The notes below the pieces were generated by a model, which was given only the letters and a program-made list of their open reading frames with translations, did not search any database and was not told the DNA's origin. A DNA stretch of 7,930 bases, from positions 1 to 7,930 of the forward strand of contig JALRDI010000043.1 of assembly GCA_023257035.1 (NCBI GenBank). The letters run 5' to 3'. The stretch's first letter is position 1, and every line of letters begins with the position of its first letter. Source of the DNA: Ilumatobacteraceae bacterium. Its GTDB lineage: Bacteria > Actinomycetota > Acidimicrobiia > Acidimicrobiales > Ilumatobacteraceae. Below, in pieces: positions 1-5,680 of the stretch. Both the position numbers and the translations under genes were made by a program.

Positions 1-1
1 A

Positions 2-1138
2 TCAACAGGCCTTCCAAAGGGTGTCATCACCACCCACAAGATGCTGTGCGCAAATCAAGAGTCGATCTTTGCGGGTTGGCCGTATCTCGATCATGAACCT
101 CCGGTGATTTGTGACTGGCTTCCGTGGAGCCACACATTCGGAGCGAACCACAACCTCAACATCGTGCTCCGCAACGGCGGAACCATGTACATCGATGGCG
201 GGCGCCCGACTCCTGACAGGTTGCATATCACTGTCGCAAACCTCGTCGATGTGCAGCCAACGATGGCGTTCAATGTGCCGGCCGGGTGGGCCAGGTTGGT
301 TGAGGCACTCGAAGGTGCACCTGAACATGCCGCAGCGTTCTTCGAAAACCTACGAGTCGCGTTCTACGCAGGTTCTGCATTGTCGAACGACATTTGGGAT
401 CGCTTGACCGCTCTTATTGACGAGCACGCTCCAGCCCAGGTATCGATGGCTGCCGGCTGGGGTATGACCGAAACCGGTCCGGCATCTGTTGCAGTGCACA
501 TGGATCTCGATGGGCCGGGAATTGTGGGCACACCACTTGCGGGTGTGACGGTGAAGTTGCTTCCTGCGGGATCGAAAACCGAGCTGAGGGTTGCTGGGCC
601 AAGCATCACCCCAGGGTTTTTGAACGACGATGAGCGAACGAAGCTTGCGTTTGACGATGAGGGGTTTCTGATTACCGGTGACGCGGTGAAGCTTGCCGAT
701 GATGCCAACCCCAACAAGGGCATCGTCTTCGATGGCCGTATTGCTGAAGACTTCAAGTTGTCAACCGGTACGTGGGTGTCAGCTGGAACGCTCCGCACGC
801 AAGTTGTGGCCGCGTGCTCGCCCTATGTGCTCGATGCAGTGGTCACCGGGCACGACGAAGATTGGATCGGCCTCATCATCTGGTTGACGCCAGGCCAGAG
901 TGATTCGCCAGAAGTTCGGGCAGCCATATCATCGGCGCTGGTCGCACATAACAGCGCCGGAGGAGGATCATCAACCCGTATCGCTCGAGTTGCGATCGAA
1001 TCTGCAATGCCGTCGATCGACGCCGGGGAGATGACCGACAAGGGGTACATCAACCAGCGGGCTGTGCTCGATAATCGGGCCGTCACCGTTGAGGCCCTAC
1101 ACGCGACAACGGCCCCAGACCACATCATTGTGATCTGA
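2..1138 (+). CDS. fcs: Feruloyl-CoA synthase-like AMP-forming ligase, 5'-truncated by window edge
   Basis: Would activate a hydroxycinnamic or related aromatic acid (ferulate type) to its CoA thioester with ATP in the cytosol. The frame is open from base 2, so the ATG at 41 is internal and the N-terminal third lies off the window. Seen directly: the end of the P-loop (STGLPKGV, bases 2-25), the A5 motif GWGMTETGP (455-481), the TGD motif (674-682), the stretch with FDGRIAEDFKLSTGTW (728-775), and the C-terminal catalytic-lysine region with DKGYINQR (Lys codon 1040-1042). The block DWLPWSHTFGANHN near bases 113-154 is typical of feruloyl-CoA synthases and not of general FadD ligases. No hydratase/aldolase (ech) or vanillin dehydrogenase is visible beside it, so the exact substrate is uncertain and another aromatic acid is possible. 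It ends 23 bases before the convergent glutathione peroxidase gene. The gene symbol is by family resemblance. Confidence 0.85.
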   Translation, partial: STGLPKGVITTHKMLCANQESIFAGWPYLDHEPPVICDWLPWSHTFGANHNLNIVLRNGGTMYIDGGRPTPDRLHITVANLVDVQPTMAFNVPAGWARLVEALEGAPEHAAAFFENLRVAFYAGSALSNDIWDRLTALIDEHAPAQVSMAAGWGMTETGPASVAVHMDLDGPGIVGTPLAGVTVKLLPAGSKTELRVAGPSITPGFLNDDERTKLAFDDEGFLITGDAVKLADDANPNKGIVFDGRIAEDFKLSTGTWVSAGTLRTQVVAACSPYVLDAVVTGHDEDWIGLIIWLTPGQSDSPEVRAAISSALVAHNSAGGGSSTRIARVAIESAMPSIDAGEMTDKGYINQRAVLDNRAVTVEALHATTAPDHIIVI

Positions 1139-1161
1139 GGCCGTAACGTCGGGGAGTTTTC

Positions 1162-1707
1162 TCAGGCGCTAAGAGCAGCCTCGATTGCATCGATGACAAT
1201 CTGGTCATCAACAGTCGTGTTGGGGGAGAAGCGGTCGACAACGGTGCCGTCTTTACCAATGAGGAATTTTTCGAAGTTCCAGAGCACCTCAGGTGGATCA
1301 GTTGTCTCGATGTCGAATCCATGCAACCGCTCACGGTGGGCTTCGTGGTTGCCGCTGGCGTCGGGACGCTGAGAGATCATCTCTGAGTAGAGGGCATGAC
1401 GACCCTCGCCGCTGACGACAATCTTCGAGAACATGGGGAAGGTGACATCGAAGCTGGTCTTGCAGAATTCAGCGATCTCTTCATTGCTGCCTGGCTCTTG
1501 GCCCAAGAAGTCGTTTGCGGGGAATCCGCACACGGCGAGGCCTCGGCCTGAATACGAGCGATGAAGTGCCTCAAGTGCCTCATACTGCGGGGTAAGGCCG
1601 CACTTTGAGGCGACGTTGACGACGAGGAGAACCTCGGCATCGATTGCGCCAAGGGTGGTCTCTTCGCCAGAAATGGTGTTGACAGGGATGTCCTTGAGTG
1701 TGCTCAC
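1162..1707 (-). CDS. Glutathione peroxidase family thiol peroxidase
   Basis: Reduces hydrogen peroxide or organic hydroperoxides in the cytosol. Numbered from the GTG at 1707 (181 residues), the family tetrad is present: peroxidatic Cys36 in NVASKCGLTPQY, Gln70 in FPANDFLGQEPGSNEEI, and Trp143-Asn144 in WNFEKFLIG. A second cysteine, Cys82 in EFCKTSFDVTFPM, sits where thioredoxin-dependent members (yeast Gpx3: Cys36/Cys82) carry the resolving cysteine, so thioredoxin is a likelier electron donor than glutathione (inference). There is a longer-than-usual linker of about 25 residues (114-140) before the WNF motif. Start choice: GTG at 1707 gives the usual family N-terminus. The frame stays open to a TTG at 1737, which has a GGGGA sequence a few bases upstream, so a 191-residue form is possible. 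Last gene of the minus-strand cluster. Confidence 0.88.
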   Translation of the reverse strand: MSTLKDIPVNTISGEETTLGAIDAEVLLVVNVASKCGLTPQYEALEALHRSYSGRGLAVCGFPANDFLGQEPGSNEEIAEFCKTSFDVTFPMFSKIVVSGEGRHALYSEMISQRPDASGNHEAHRERLHGFDIETTDPPEVLWNFEKFLIGKDGTVVDRFSPNTTVDDQIVIDAIEAALSA

Positions 1708-1796
1708 GACGCTTACAACAGCCCGAATTGTCAACAAATTCCCCGTTCAAAAAGAAAATCTTGAAGAGACTTATTCCGACTGGTGCTGAGCGACGT

Positions 1797-2180
1797 TCAG
1801 CCCCGGCAGACCACGCAGAATTCGCCACCATCTGGGTCTGCCATGACAGTCGCTCGCATCCCCATATGGCCTGAACCCTCGGCAGGAACGAGCACCGTTG
1901 CTCCGAGTTCGACGAGCGCATCGACAGATGCGGCGTCATCTGAGACGAACAGATCGATGTGGAGACGGTGCTTCGCAGTCTTGCCCTCAGGCACTCGTTG
2001 AATCGTCAGGTGGTTTAGTGGCCTCCCCGCAGGGCTATCTGACAGCGTGATGTACGGATTGCCGTCACCCTCTCGGCGACGGAACCCGAGCGCGGCTTGC
2101 CAAAAGTCGGCAGTACGTTCTGGGTCGTTTGAATCGAGAGTGACGCCGACTGCTCGTAACTGATGTGGCTGGCTATCCAT
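1797..2180 (-). CDS. VOC superfamily (glyoxalase-like) protein
   Basis: A 127-residue protein spanning two beta-alpha-beta-beta-beta modules of the vicinal oxygen chelate fold. Visible hallmarks are the N-terminal strand and helix (LRAVGVTLDSNDPERTADFWQ, near residues 8-28) followed by ALGF, a central LHIDLFVSDD strand, a helix followed by LGATVL, and the C-terminal DPDGGEFCVV that closes most glyoxalase-like domains. The exact reaction cannot be read from sequence: such proteins include glyoxalases, dioxygenases and antibiotic-binding resistance proteins, and this one resembles the small glyoxalase-like proteins common in actinobacteria. The ribosome binding site is weak. It follows the 97-residue gene after 52 bases and precedes the peroxidase, so a stress or detoxification role is plausible but inferred. 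Confidence 0.85.
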   Translation of the reverse strand: MDSQPHQLRAVGVTLDSNDPERTADFWQAALGFRRREGDGNPYITLSDSPAGRPLNHLTIQRVPEGKTAKHRLHIDLFVSDDAASVDALVELGATVLVPAEGSGHMGMRATVMADPDGGEFCVVCRG

Positions 2181-2232
2181 TCTTCAACGGTACTGCCTGC
2201 GAGTGCACCGCTGAAGAACGGACGTCAGAACC

Positions 2233-2526
2233 TTATGTTGACTCAGCCATTCGTTTCGCAACTTGAGCCTGGACATCGCCGACAGGCTGAATTCTTGCGG
2301 TCCCTGCGGCGAGAATTGGTCGGAGACCTTCGACAAGATCGTCATAACTGTCGGTTTCGACGACGAAGAAGAAGTCGTGGCCAGGCGGGTCAACCCATGC
2401 ACCGATAACGGTAACCCCGTGGTCGTTAAGTGCTGGCAGAACCGACCCAAATGTTGCTCCGACGGCTTCGGGGCTATTCGCAGGGCATGTGTTCTCGTCA
2501 TGATGATGATGAATGTGAAAGATCAT
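2233..2526 (-). CDS. Small alpha/beta-barrel-like protein with His-rich N-terminus
   Basis: Function not recognised. The 97 residues show a beta-alpha-beta-beta-alpha-beta pattern: strand 1 (MIFHIHHHH), a helix near 18-34, strand 2 (VTVIGAWV, 38-45), a short PPGHD turn, strand 3 (FFFVVET, 52-58), a helix starting at Asp59-Ser60, and a last strand (TARIQPV, 76-82). This fits a ferredoxin-like dimeric alpha/beta-barrel domain similar to the short DUF3303-like proteins (fold assignment is inference). Strand 1 carries His4, His6-His9 and then Cys14, an unusual possible metal-ligand set. The start ATG lies 6 bases after the stop of the preceding 100-residue gene, so translation is probably coupled. 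No signal peptide or membrane segment. Confidence 0.75.
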   Translation of the reverse strand: MIFHIHHHHDENTCPANSPEAVGATFGSVLPALNDHGVTVIGAWVDPPGHDFFFVVETDSYDDLVEGLRPILAAGTARIQPVGDVQAQVAKRMAEST

Positions 2527-2532
2527 GAAGTC

Positions 2533-2835
2533 TCAACTCGTCATCAGTTTCATCATGTCCTCAGTGGACACAAACGGGCCAGAGGACTCAACTTCAAACA
2601 ACTGCTCGGCTGCGAGGCGCGCGATGACCCGGGTTGATGACTCAACGTCTGGGTATGTATTGACATTGATGAACTTGCCGATGCCCGCCGCAAAGCCTCC
2701 GATGAGGGTCTCTGCATTCCCTTCGCCGAGAATTTCGAATTGACGAGTGATGAGGGCATTCCATTCTTCGGAACCCATTACGACCCCGTCGTAGGCGCGA
2801 CCGGGTCTCCCGATCGAAAACGATGTGTAACTCAT
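2533..2835 (-). CDS. Hypothetical 100-residue protein, possible alpha/beta-barrel fold
   Basis: Function and family not recognised. The gene is well supported: a strong AGGAG ribosome binding site 6 bases before the ATG, close packing on both sides and no better frame opposite. Residues 22-38 and 65-80 are predicted helices, with a glycine-rich strand between them (residues 46-60, containing GKFINVNTYPD). The strand followed by PDVESS at 61-67 resembles the strand-then-DS-helix pattern of the neighbouring barrel proteins, but the match is much weaker than theirs. No signal peptide or membrane segment. The C-terminal 15 residues (from Pro87) look like a separate short helix. Confidence 0.7.
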   Translation of the reverse strand: MSYTSFSIGRPGRAYDGVVMGSEEWNALITRQFEILGEGNAETLIGGFAAGIGKFINVNTYPDVESSTRVIARLAAEQLFEVESSGPFVSTEDMMKLMTS

Positions 2836-2841
2836 GACGGA

Positions 2842-2846
2842 CTCCT
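2842..2846 (-). promoter_or_regulatory. Ribosome binding site overlapping upstream stop codon
   Basis: The minus strand reads TAGGAG, in which TAG is the stop codon of the membrane protein gene (2845-2847) and AGGAG is an ideal Shine-Dalgarno sequence 6 bases before the ATG at 2835. This arrangement favours translational coupling of the two genes. Confidence 0.7.
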
Positions 2847-3204
2847 ATTTGTAAATAGTGATGACGTGAATAACGGTGATGAGCGCCGTGAAGGTGGCAT
2901 TCGTCGCCCGGTAGAACTGGAATTGAGCAGGATTCTTGGTCGCAACGCCGATGGGTGTCGCTGCCATGTCTTCTGGCATCGACTTATTCAGCATGATGTA
3001 CGCCTGCTGGGCAGCGTCGAAGGACAGCAGGCCGAACAAACCGATACCGATCGCTGAGATCGTCAACAACAAGTTGACGTCGTCACCCCTGCCGAACACG
3101 ATGATCGCGGTGATCGCAGAGACTGCGACGAAGTACGTCAGCTGAGAAGACCGAAGGCGGTCAGAGATTTGCTTGCCAAGTTCTAAATATGTTGATTCGT
3201 TCAT
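2845..3204 (-). CDS. Hypothetical three-helix membrane protein
   Basis: Function not recognised. The 119-residue product has a short charged N-terminus (1-20), then hydrophobic segments at about 22-38 (from LTYFVAV to VFG), 44-60 (NLLLTISAIGIGLFGLL) and 101-118 (through FTALITVIHVITIYK). A polar stretch of about 40 residues (61-100) lies between helices 2 and 3. It is probably an inner-membrane protein with no cleaved signal peptide. An AAAGGAA ribosome binding site (plus-strand bases 3211-3217) lies 6 bases before the ATG. It is the only membrane protein in a run of small soluble genes, so it may anchor or partner them (inference). Confidence 0.75.
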   Translation of the reverse strand: MNESTYLELGKQISDRLRSSQLTYFVAVSAITAIIVFGRGDDVNLLLTISAIGIGLFGLLSFDAAQQAYIMLNKSMPEDMAATPIGVATKNPAQFQFYRATNATFTALITVIHVITIYK

Positions 3205-3227
3205 TAGGTATTCCTTTGTTCTTGTGG

Positions 3228-3518
3228 TTACAGGGTGACTTCGGCGAGAACGTCAAGGTCGGTGAATTGCACATCGCCGACCTTCGCTGAGAATTCAGCT
3301 GCAGCGTTCTGTGTGATGTCAAGTTGGTTGTTGAGCTCGGCTTCTTCGGGTGAATCGAAAAAGACGATTTGGATGATTTTTCCGGGTCGGCTCCGATCGG
3401 CGCAGACGAGGGCTCGGCGGGCATAGGAGACACCCTTGCCCTCCTCCGCGTACTTATTCATCAGCTCAACCGCTTCGGTGGAGTCCATGTCGAACTCCAT
3501 GATTTGTGCGTATGTCAT
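3228..3518 (-). CDS. Small dimeric alpha/beta-barrel (ABM-like) protein
   Basis: A 96-residue protein with the secondary-structure pattern of antibiotic-biosynthesis-monooxygenase-like domains: strand 1 (TYAQIMEFDM), a helix (14-26), a strand (SYARRALVCAD, 31-41), a strand (IIQIVFFDS, 48-56) leading into helix PEEAELNNQ, and a last strand near 88-96 (LDVLAEVTL). Members of this fold act as heme- or cofactor-independent oxygenases, isomerases, or binding proteins, usually as homodimers; no specific activity can be assigned here. It starts 17 bases after the stop of the 202-residue gene, with only a weak ribosome binding site, which suggests translation depends on the upstream gene. Confidence 0.75.
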   Translation of the reverse strand: MTYAQIMEFDMDSTEAVELMNKYAEEGKGVSYARRALVCADRSRPGKIIQIVFFDSPEEAELNNQLDITQNAAAEFSAKVGDVQFTDLDVLAEVTL

Positions 3519-3535
3519 GTGCTGGACGTCCCGCG

Positions 3536-4144
3536 TCAGAGCATGTCGCGGCCAATGATTCGGCCGAGAACCTGTGCGCCGGAATCAGCCATGATTTGCA
3601 TCGTCTTTGGATCAGCAAACATCTTGTTTGAGGCGGCCAGCAGGCTGTCGAGAGAATCTGTCCACGTGACGGCTGTTGCATTGAACGGCGATGGCCCCGA
3701 TGCGACCGACATGAGCCAGGTGAGGCCGTTTGCGCCCTCATTGATGTGCGACCAGTTGTGGTCCATGTTGGCTTCCATCGTGGTGTCGTCGAGTGGACGG
3801 CCCGTCATGTAGAGGATCGTTCCGTACTGGCCACTTCGTTCACCGCGCTCTGACTGCACCCTGAAAAGATTCCGTCGGACCACCTGCACCTGTGTGGCCT
3901 GCATCATTCCGACGATTTCGCTGTCGGCGTAGAGACCTGCTTGACCAGCCATTGCTGCATCAACGGAGTCATATTCGAAACCGACGACGCACATTCCCGA
4001 CAACTCTCCACCCATTACAACTTCAGTTGAAGAGAAAGACTTAACACCAAGTTTCTCGAGATTCCCCGGAATCCAGGTTTTTCCCGCCTCAGCAAAGCCT
4101 GCTTTATCTGAAATTTGGGCAAGAACAGAATAGATATATGACAT
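3536..4144 (-). CDS. Two-domain alpha/beta-barrel-like protein, first gene of the cluster
   Basis: Function not recognised. The 202 residues consist of two similar halves (about 1-98 and 105-202). Residues 59-95 align without gaps to 163-199 at a constant offset of 104, with 11 of 37 identical (Asp59/163, Ser60/164, Asp62/166, Ala66/170, Ala73/177, Asp74/178, Met81/185, Gln87/191, Val88/192, Arg91/195, Arg95/199). Each half reads as a ferredoxin-like barrel domain, so the monomer could form the barrel that shorter relatives build as a homodimer (inference). There is no signal peptide or membrane segment. It is preceded by a strong AAAGGGGG ribosome binding site and the A+T-rich intergenic region, so it is the promoter-proximal gene of the minus-strand cluster. 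Confidence 0.75.
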   Translation of the reverse strand: MSYIYSVLAQISDKAGFAEAGKTWIPGNLEKLGVKSFSSTEVVMGGELSGMCVVGFEYDSVDAAMAGQAGLYADSEIVGMMQATQVQVVRRNLFRVQSERGERSGQYGTILYMTGRPLDDTTMEANMDHNWSHINEGANGLTWLMSVASGPSPFNATAVTWTDSLDSLLAASNKMFADPKTMQIMADSGAQVLGRIIGRDML

Positions 4145-4149
4145 AATTT

Positions 4150-4157
4150 CCCCCTTT
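4150..4157 (-). promoter_or_regulatory. Strong ribosome binding site of the 202-residue gene
   Basis: The minus strand reads AAAGGGGG followed by AAATT and the ATG at 4144. Purine-rich and well spaced, it fixes the start of this gene. Confidence 0.7.
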
Positions 4158-4306
4158 ATTTGGACTACGAACTACGTCAAAAGAAGCTCGTTATCATGAC
4201 CTTAACGCATCTCGGAAAAGGCAAAATCATAAAAAAGTCAAAGAATTGCGTCGCTTCTAGTACAAAAATTCGAATCTCTTTTGCTGATCAAGCAGCATAA
4301 AAATGC

Positions 4307-4337
4307 TTATAAGTTCCGGATATCGGAAGAATGTCAT
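4307..4337 (-). promoter_or_regulatory. Candidate promoter for the minus-strand cluster
   Basis: On the minus strand an ATGACA (-35-like, plus-strand 4332-4337) is followed after 19 bases by TTATAA (-10-like, 4307-4312). A long spacer of 19 bases is typical of promoters controlled by MerR-family activators. It would give a leader of about 150 bases before the ATG at 4144. Hexamer matches are partial and A+T-rich DNA yields such matches by chance. Confidence 0.3.
4314..4328. repeat. Inverted repeat TTCCG-N5-CGGAA, possible operator
   Basis: Perfect 5-base arms (4314-4318 and 4324-4328) flank the centre GATAT. The repeat lies wholly inside the 19-base spacer of the candidate promoter, where a dimeric regulator could bind. 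No regulator gene is present in the window. Confidence 0.35.
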
Positions 4338-4457
4338 ATCAACTATGTACCGATCAGGCCTGTAGCAACAGCGCTTACTGTTGAAGATTTCTTCTGTCTA
4401 AAGGTGGCTCAGGGCGCCATGCCGCTGAAAAACGTTCGGTTCGCCTAGTGTCGACCT

Positions 4458-5663
4458 GTGAGTGAATCCCCCCAAGTAGAGCTTCCTCGTCGAGCGAAAG
4501 TCATCATCACGATTGCGGTTGTGATGTCGTCGACGTGTGTGGCGCAGTCCTTCGGACGGTTCACCTGGGGGGTTGCACTTCCCGGTGCTCGCGATGAGCT
4601 ACTCGATGGTTCAAACACGCTTGCTGGATTCTTCGGCACCGTGAATGTGACTGCGTACCTTTTGGGAACATTGTTTGTGTCGTGGGCGTCGTCGAAGATG
4701 ACGCTGGTGCAGCTAGTGAGATTCGGCCTCACAATCTCGACGGTTTCTCTCGGTGCAGCTGCATTTTCAAACTCGGCCGCTGTCCTTGGTATCGCGTTGT
4801 TCTTCATGGGTCTCGGTGGGGCAATCATCTGGATCCCGGCCCCTGCAATTGGGGCTCGAGTATTCCCTCCGGCTCGAGCTGGGGTTGCAGTGGGCCTAGT
4901 CGGGTCAGGCATCGGCATTGGCATTGTGTTCGCTGGCCAACTCGCATCATTTCTCGGTCGAACCCGTGAGGCGGTCGATGTATGGCAATTGGTCTACAAA
5001 ATTGAATTCACGATTGCCATCTTCGTGCTCGCCGGAACGCTGCTTGTGTTGAGATCTCAAGGGCAACGCCCTGCGGCGGCGGGTGGCTTCGGCGGGTTTG
5101 GAGCGCTACGAACCGTTCGGGCTTGGGTGCCGACGACGGTTGCGTACACGGCCTATGGCTTTGCCTACATCTTGGTGATGGCATTCCTCGTCGCTCGCCT
5201 GAAAGATGACTCTGGTTTCTCACCATCTGAGGCCGCGCTGATGTTCTCACTCGTCGGGCTAGCCGCAGCCTTCGGTGGGGTTTCGCTCGGAGCACTCTCC
5301 GATCGAATTGGTCGGCGTATCACATTGATGGGTGCGTTCACGATGTACGCATCGTGCGGGCTGCTGGTGCTGACTGGCAAACAGCCGATTGTCGCGATTG
5401 CATCACTGGGTATTGGCCTCGCATTCTCAGGTGGGCCAGCGCTCATCACCGGGCACATCGTCGCTCACACCGATGGCAGCACCTACGGCCCAGCCTTTGC
5501 CGCAGCGACGCTCTCGTTCGGTGTCGCTCAGATGATCTCGCCACAAATTGGCGGTCTCATCGCCGACACGACGGGCAGTTTCACGTTGGTGTTCGTGCTG
5601 TCAGCAACGATCTCTATGGTTGGCGCGGCCGCAGCGAGTCGACTCCCTCGTCACGGAACCTGA
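4458..5663 (+). CDS. MFS transporter (YbfB/YjiJ-like)
   Basis: Inner-membrane secondary transporter of 401 residues with about 12 hydrophobic helices, the first at about 14-29 and the last near 375-394. Helix 1 ends in QSFGRFTWGVALP (30-42), resembling the GxGRF-type signature of the YbfB/YjiJ family. The motif A signature GALSDRIGRR lies at 278-287, in the cytoplasmic loop after the eighth or ninth helix. A basic linker near 199-220 separates the two six-helix halves. Substrate unknown; small organic acids or aromatic compounds would fit the flanking CoA ligases (inference). The start is GTG at 4458, chosen because it gives a normal short N-terminus; its ribosome binding site is poor. It is divergent from the barrel-protein cluster and ends 17 bases from the convergent ligase gene. 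Confidence 0.85.
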   Translation: MSESPQVELPRRAKVIITIAVVMSSTCVAQSFGRFTWGVALPGARDELLDGSNTLAGFFGTVNVTAYLLGTLFVSWASSKMTLVQLVRFGLTISTVSLGAAAFSNSAAVLGIALFFMGLGGAIIWIPAPAIGARVFPPARAGVAVGLVGSGIGIGIVFAGQLASFLGRTREAVDVWQLVYKIEFTIAIFVLAGTLLVLRSQGQRPAAAGGFGGFGALRTVRAWVPTTVAYTAYGFAYILVMAFLVARLKDDSGFSPSEAALMFSLVGLAAAFGGVSLGALSDRIGRRITLMGAFTMYASCGLLVLTGKQPIVAIASLGIGLAFSGGPALITGHIVAHTDGSTYGPAFAAATLSFGVAQMISPQIGGLIADTTGSFTLVFVLSATISMVGAAAASRLPRHGT

Positions 5664-5680
5664 GCTGTGACTCAAGCGGC

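Larger units (their letters stand above)
1162..4144 (-). other. Putative seven-gene operon (minus strand)
   Basis: Seven genes run in one direction from 4144 down to 1162 with gaps of 17, 23, 9, 6, 52 and about 60-90 bases. The first five are packed closely enough to be one transcription unit. The last two (VOC and glutathione peroxidase) have slightly larger gaps but no visible terminator or strong promoter before them. The cluster is flanked by a convergent gene at its 3' end and a divergent one at its 5' end, so its limits are clear. Co-transcription is an inference from spacing. Confidence 0.6.
4145..4457. other. A+T-rich divergent intergenic region
   Basis: These 313 bases separate the minus-strand cluster from the MFS transporter gene. 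The part from about 4160 to 4330 falls to roughly 33-38% G+C, against about 54% in the flanking genes. It must hold the promoters of both divergent units. I see a ribosome binding site next to the cluster, a candidate minus-strand promoter with an inverted repeat, and a short hairpin (AGCAT/ATGCT around AAAA, 4294-4307). No open frame with a convincing start and no RNA gene is visible. A plus-strand promoter for the transporter could not be picked out with confidence. Confidence 0.8.

Noticed and set aside
1135..1165. CTGAG/CTCAG repeat between the first ligase and the peroxidase as a shared terminator
   Set aside because: A 5-base stem with a 21-base loop, again built on two TGA stop codons; the inner GAG-TTTT-CTC hairpin has only 3 pairs.
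1729..1734. Perfect TTGACA as a -35 box for the peroxidase gene
   Set aside because: No -10-like hexamer lies 16-19 bases downstream, and the region is at or just before the start codon.
3369..3812. 147-residue plus-strand open frame opposite the cluster
   Set aside because: It crosses two minus-strand genes and their junction, and shows no coherent secondary structure; a shadow frame.
4445..4924. 159-residue open frame on the minus strand under the transporter gene
   Set aside because: Low-complexity Pro/Ala/Arg-rich composition, antisense to a clear membrane-protein gene, no ribosome binding site and no domain pattern.
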